64,000 nucleotides of DNA, from assembly GCA_964553045.1 (NCBI GenBank), contig CAZKJG010000010.1, positions 1-64,000 on the forward strand. The letters run 5' to 3'. The notes under the pieces are model-generated. The model ran no database searches, was not told the DNA's origin, and worked only from the letters and a program-made list of their open reading frames with translations. The stretch's first letter is position 1; each line of letters opens with the position of its first letter. A program made the position numbers and the translations under genes. This document shows, in pieces, positions 60,022 to 64,000 of this stretch. The stretch is from JAWLEP01 sp964553045. GTDB taxonomy: Bacteria; Fermentibacterota; Fermentibacteria; Fermentibacterales; JCC-6.

Positions 60022-63000
60022 CTACTTGTAGTGTCCGGTTACGGTTACGTTGTCCACGTTCCATCCGCCCCTGAGTCCCCCCGACCCTCCGGTGTACAGG
60101 TTGAAGCGGATGAAGTAGTACTGCATGCCGTTGCTGTAGGCGTCGTTGAACTCGCTGGTGACGTCGTGGCTCACCGTCTCCCAGAAGGGCGTATTGATGC
60201 CGTTGTAGTCGGCGATGGTCGTCCAGTCGCCCGGCGCCGGAGGGGTAACGTCGGTACTGAAGCCGATCTGCACCGCACCGTTGTCCAGCGGGGCGGTCCG
60301 GACGCAGTGGAAGTAGCTCACCTTGACGCTGTCGAAGCTGGTGATGGTGTCCGGCAGCGAGAATGCCGGGGAGCGCATCCAGTTGTTGGCGTCGTACTCG
60401 TAGAACCCGTCCATGGTCAGGTCGTTGCCGGCTATGGAGTTCTCGTTGTCCGGCTCCAGTGCCGGGTCGGGGTCGGGTGTGAAGAGCGGCTGACCGAACT
60501 CCCAGTCGTTGTGGGTGCCGCCGTTCTCCCAGCCTCCGCCGCTGGTCCCCATCTCATCGGACGTGTATATGCCCTCGAAGTCGCTGTAGCTGTCGTAGTC
60601 CGACATGGGCACGTAAGGGTCGACGTCCGACCCGGGGGGCGGCGACAGCGGGCCCCTGTTGGTCTGTATCCGCAGGTTGGGGCGGTAGCCGTATTGGTAG
60701 AGGTAGGTGGGGTCGGAGCTGCTGCTCTGCTCCATACGGCAGCGGTAGCCGGGCGTGGTGATGTTGGAGGTTATCCAGTCGTTGCCCACGCCCGTGGAGG
60801 CGTTGTCCTGCTCCACCTTAACCTGGAGGTTCTGGCCCGGCATGAGCACGAAGGGGTCCTCCAGCTCGATGGTCTGCCAGCCCGAGCCGGCAACGTCGAG
60901 CGTGCCGTCGCTCACCACCTGGGTCATGCCCGACTTGTTGAACTCGCCGTCGGAGGTGAAGTGGTCGTCCCCGGTGTGACCCAGGTATACATCGAAGCCG
61001 TCCCAGGGGAGGGCGGCGGATCCGGCCGCCTCGAACTGCAGGGACTCCACGTAGAATCCGGTCGCCTCGCCGGTGATGGAGAAGTTGTCAAGCAGCCATC
61101 CCCGGTCGGTTCCGGAGCCGTCGGCCCCGAACACGAACCGGAACTGCACGGTGGTGCCCTGGTAGGCCGAGAGGTCGAGCTCCACCTGCTCCCAGGTGCT
61201 GTTGTCGCCGGTGAAGATGGGTATTCCGCTCCCTCCGGGGAAGGAGGACGAGGATGTGCCGTTGTAGGGCAGAGAGTCCACCCTGTTGAACGGCCCGCCC
61301 CCGGCGCTGATCTCCACGTAGCCTCCGTCGGAGGACAGCTCGGTGATGAAACGGTGGCTGAACTTCAGCGAGGGCACGACGGTCCAGCTCAGGCTGGGTA
61401 TGAAGACCTCCGGGCTCTGCAGCCAGCAGTAGGAATCGTTGCTGTACTGCTCGGTGTTGTGCGCCCATGTGGTCCAGGCGTACCCGTAGCCGGGCTCCAT
61501 GGTGTCCTCGGGGGTCCAGTCGTCTATACCGCCGGGGTAGTCTCCGTGCGTCCAGCCCTCGACCCAGAGGGTGTCCACCATCTCGCCTATGATGATGTCG
61601 TCCCAGCGGATTCCCTCGCCCGAGGAGAAGCTGTTGGTGCCCTCCTGGCTGAAGCAGATGCTGAAGTCGCTGTCGAAGGGATGCCCCCAGATCAGCGCTT
61701 CCTGGTCCAGGTCGACCTCGAAGGTCTCCCAGGCCGAGGATGTGGGATCCAGGTCTCCAATCGCATCGTAGGTGGTATCGGCGGGCTGAACTGCCGAGAC
61801 GATGACGTTGTCCAGCGAGATGCCGCCATCCCCGTCGAAGTCGACCGCGGTCTCGTCACCGTACTGGCCGAACAGCAGGTAGAGGGTGGCCGGAAGGGTG
61901 CCCGGGCTGAAGACCGAGGTGCGGTCGTGCCACTGATCGTCGTCCCAGCTTCCGGGTTCCAGGTCCTCCACCACGTTCACGCTTCCGGTTATCAGGCCCG
62001 TGTCGTTCCATCCCAGGAAGTCGCCGTCGCTGCCGGGATCGCTGTCGTCGTCGTGGTCGTGGAAGCGGTAGTCCACCTGCAGGTCGCTCCCCGGGGTCAC
62101 CGAGGAGAGGTCTATCTCGATCATCATCCTGTTGTGGGCGTAGTTGCCCGACGTGCGGGTGTCGAAGGTGACGAACTTGCCGTCCCCGCCCCATCCGGTG
62201 GGCTCGTGGACGCGGTACTGCCCGTACAGGTCTCCCCAGAACTCCAGGTCTCCGTGGCCCAGGGCCAGGCTCTCGAAGTCCTCGCTGAGCAGCTCGACCG
62301 TGGAACCGGCCGCCGGCTCGGCCAGGAAGACGTCGTCGGCCGTCTCCAGAACCGCCTCGGAGCTGGTGTTGGCCCTGTACTGGAGCAACAGGTCATCGGT
62401 GTTCTCGTCGTAGGCGGAGAGGTCAACCGTGAGGTAGCCCACGTTCCTGGTGGCGGAGCCGAGCGCGGCCCTGTCCATCTGCAGGCAGCTGGGGTCAACC
62501 GGCTCGGAGGCCCCTCGCACGAAGACCCTTCCGCCGCCCAGGGGGGCCAGCTGCCACGTGAGCTGCGGCGTGCCTCCATCGAAGTGCTCCTCGTATATGG
62601 GAACCAGCGTCTGGCCGACCTGCGGTGTCACATCGTCCTCCCACAGGGTGATCTCGGCGGGAGTGGATCCGGGGTCTTCAAAACCCTCCTCCATCAGAAT
62701 GGTCCCGCCGGACCCGGGCGGCGGCTCGCCGGCGCCCCATTCCACGACCTGCTTGAACAGCTGCCAGCCCTCGGCGTTGTAGCAGGAGGCGTCGTATCCG
62801 CCGTAGTGGATGCGCCTGAGGCCCGGAGCCGAGTAGGTATTGCAGGATATTCCCGAATGCGTGCTGCCGTTCAGAACCTCGGCCAGAAGGCTGTCGTTGG
62901 CAATTGCGTCGTACTCCAGCCTCGACTGCCTGCACATGTCGGACCCCGTGCTGTCGGCGCGGTAGATGGCGGTGTATCCGGGCCCGCCGGGGGGGAACAC

Positions 63001-64000
63001 GCCCTGCAGGACGTCGTGCCAGTACAGCAGGCCGTACATCTCGTCCTGATCCCAGACATCGGGCAACGCGGTTCCCAGGCCGAAGTAGCTCTGGGCGTCG
63101 CCCTGAGACAGGGTGATCACGGGTATGGAGTCCTGGCCCGCCGCTGCCGTGTAGATGCTGCCGTGGGGGTTGCTGGGGGGGGGCCCGCCCGTATAGTCCC
63201 TGTGCCGCAGTATGATAAGGTCGATGTCGGTGTAGTCGAAGCTGGGGCACATGTCATCTGTGAGCAGGTTCACGGTGTAGCCCCAGTAGACCAGCTTCTG
63301 GACCATCATCATCTCGTCCTGATTGGGCGCCGGCACCGTGTCCGACCCCTCGCAGTTGAAGGCGATGATGCCCCGCATGGGCTGGGGCGGGTAGAAGAGT
63401 GGGTTGAACCCGTGGTCTATGCCCAGGTTGCGGGGGCTTATGGTGGTGTGCATCACGGTCTGGTAGATGTTGTCGCCGTAGGACTGGGCCAGCTCCATGT
63501 CCACCTCGAGCTGCCGGACCAGGTCCCGCAGGGAGTCGCTGGTCAGGGGTTTGCCGAGGTCGTTGCCGTCGGCGTCGAGGTAGGAGAAGTCGATGTTCGT
63601 GATGTCGTGACCCTCTGTCCATACCTGCCCGGAGTCGTTGGTTATGTGAACCCTTCCATCCGAGCCGCGGAAGATGCTCACGTACTCCCTGGTCTGCAAT
63701 GTGGTGTAAGGGTCGTACCTGTCGGCGTAGAACTTCACCGTGTCCTCGGTGGCTACCTGTATGGGATGCCAGTCGTCGTCCTCCCAGCCTCCGTGAGGCA
63801 TGTAGCCGGCCCATATGACCTCGTTGACCATTCGATTAAGGGCCATCCTGCCGGAGATGTCCAGCTCGTTCTGCCTTCGGGCGAAGTGGAAGTGCTCCGT
63901 CCCCGACACGAAGAACAGGAAGATGCCCGCCAGCACCACGCCGAGGATCAGAACAACTATCATCACCTCAACGAGGCTCATTCCCTTTCTGCCGCGCTCC
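60022..64000 (-). CDS. Giant pseudopilin, at least 1325 residues, 5' end beyond the window
   Basis: The frame is open to the window edge. The visible leader reads ERGRKG before MSLVEVMIVVLILGVVLAGI, so the prepilin cleavage site is RKG|MSLVE with Glu at +5, and the true start codon lies past 64000. The internal ATG at 63981 would encode the mature first residue. After a PilW-like part comes a Rossmann-type block (MRGIIAFNCEGSDT; LVYWGYTVNLLTDDMC; DIDLIILRHRDYTG; PVITLSQGDAQSYFGLG), which recalls ThuA/GATase1-like domains. Four or five beta-sandwich domains follow (VDLSAYDENTDDLLLQYRAN; WDDIIIGEMVDTLWVEGW; NVTVTGHYK at the end). It shares VDLS-x-YDENTDDL with the other giant pilin. Confidence 0.8.
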   Translation of the reverse strand, partial: ERGRKGMSLVEVMIVVLILGVVLAGIFLFFVSGTEHFHFARRQNELDISGRMALNRMVNEVIWAGYMPHGGWEDDDWHPIQVATEDTVKFYADRYDPYTTLQTREYVSIFRGSDGRVHITNDSGQVWTEGHDITNIDFSYLDADGNDLGKPLTSDSLRDLVRQLEVDMELAQSYGDNIYQTVMHTTISPRNLGIDHGFNPLFYPPQPMRGIIAFNCEGSDTVPAPNQDEMMMVQKLVYWGYTVNLLTDDMCPSFDYTDIDLIILRHRDYTGGPPPSNPHGSIYTAAAGQDSIPVITLSQGDAQSYFGLGTALPDVWDQDEMYGLLYWHDVLQGVFPPGGPGYTAIYRADSTGSDMCRQSRLEYDAIANDSLLAEVLNGSTHSGISCNTYSAPGLRRIHYGGYDASCYNAEGWQLFKQVVEWGAGEPPPGSGGTILMEEGFEDPGSTPAEITLWEDDVTPQVGQTLVPIYEEHFDGGTPQLTWQLAPLGGGRVFVRGASEPVDPSCLQMDRAALGSATRNVGYLTVDLSAYDENTDDLLLQYRANTSSEAVLETADDVFLAEPAAGSTVELLSEDFESLALGHGDLEFWGDLYGQYRVHEPTGWGGDGKFVTFDTRTSGNYAHNRMMIEIDLSSVTPGSDLQVDYRFHDHDDDSDPGSDGDFLGWNDTGLITGSVNVVEDLEPGSWDDDQWHDRTSVFSPGTLPATLYLLFGQYGDETAVDFDGDGGISLDNVIVSAVQPADTTYDAIGDLDPTSSAWETFEVDLDQEALIWGHPFDSDFSICFSQEGTNSFSSGEGIRWDDIIIGEMVDTLWVEGWTHGDYPGGIDDWTPEDTMEPGYGYAWTTWAHNTEQYSNDSYCWLQSPEVFIPSLSWTVVPSLKFSHRFITELSSDGGYVEISAGGGPFNRVDSLPYNGTSSSSFPGGSGIPIFTGDNSTWEQVELDLSAYQGTTVQFRFVFGADGSGTDRGWLLDNFSITGEATGFYVESLQFEAAGSAALPWDGFDVYLGHTGDDHFTSDGEFNKSGMTQVVSDGTLDVAGSGWQTIELEDPFVLMPGQNLQVKVEQDNASTGVGNDWITSNITTPGYRCRMEQSSSSDPTYLYQYGYRPNLRIQTNRGPLSPPPGSDVDPYVPMSDYDSYSDFEGIYTSDEMGTSGGGWENGGTHNDWEFGQPLFTPDPDPALEPDNENSIAGNDLTMDGFYEYDANNWMRSPAFSLPDTITSFDSVKVSYFHCVRTAPLDNGAVQIGFSTDVTPPAPGDWTTIADYNGINTPFWETVSHDVTSEFNDAYSNGMQYYFIRFNLYTGGSGGLRGGWNVDNVTVTGHYK

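Noticed and set aside
63979..63981. ATG at 63981 as the start of the largest pilin
   Set aside because: The upstream codons read ERGRKG in the same frame and form the prepilin leader, so this ATG is the first residue of the mature protein and the gene continues beyond the window.

Overview
The window is GC-rich, densely coding DNA from a diderm bacterium. Outer-membrane machinery is visible: LolA-like, BamD, SurA-like, YajC and several lipoproteins with lipobox signal peptides. Two products end in type IX secretion (T9SS)-style sorting domains, one of them a gingipain-type C25 peptidase. Together with the AMMECR1/MEMO pair and large pilin-like proteins, this suggests a high-GC, uncultured-type lineage of the FCB group. 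That placement is inference from gene content; there is no rRNA gene here to test it. No tRNA, rRNA, CRISPR array, insertion sequence or prophage was seen.

Region 1 (1-8.3 kb) mixes live genes with decaying ones. It holds an orphan receiver protein, a frameshifted beta-propeller relic, a BASS-family transporter, a metallo-beta-lactamase-fold relic that has lost its metal site, a class V aminotransferase/cysteine desulfurase, a secreted propeller interrupted by an in-frame TGA, an HTH regulator with a palindromic promoter site, a fluoroacetyl-CoA-thioesterase-like hotdog protein, oligoendopeptidase F and a PAS-domain relic.

Region 2 (8.3-24.2 kb, all leftward) is one long, tightly packed run. 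In transcription order it is upp, a BioD/DRTGG protein, an M23 peptidase, mfd, four consecutive parvulin-type (SurA/PpiC) proteins, an S4 protein, ftsE, ftsX, yajC, def, fmt and DUF116. Many junctions are ATGA/GTGA/TTGA overlaps, so translational coupling is likely. tyrS reads the other way from an apparently overlapping divergent promoter.

Region 3 (25.5-43.5 kb, leftward) starts at a good promoter near 43.5 kb. It encodes an HU-CBM48 fusion, FtsK, a lipoprotein, a LolA-like protein, RimO, an unknown protein, a TPR lipoprotein, BamD, NadD, PilT and NfeD. An intrinsic terminator whose loop carries the next promoter's -10 separates these from slipin, dapA, dapB, MEMO1, AMMECR1, a coiled-coil lipoprotein and a PPM-like membrane protein. 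The C25 peptidase has its own promoter and a strong terminator shared with tyrS.

Region 4 (43.5-51.3 kb) has aroK converging on a leftward operon of a B12-binding radical SAM enzyme, aroE and a HydE/PylB-like radical SAM enzyme. Divergent from that operon are a CAP-domain protein and two tandem HD-GYP-type membrane proteins, the second with a broken active site.

Region 5 (51.4-64 kb, leftward) is the most unusual part. Two giant pseudopilins (at least 1325 and 978 residues), two PilX-like pseudopilins between them and an eight-repeat lipoprotein lie in one array. The pilin N-termini carry prepilin features, but their passengers resemble extracellular beta-sandwich domains, one with an added GATase/ThuA-like domain. 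PilT is about 19 kb away; no other pilus assembly gene is in the window.
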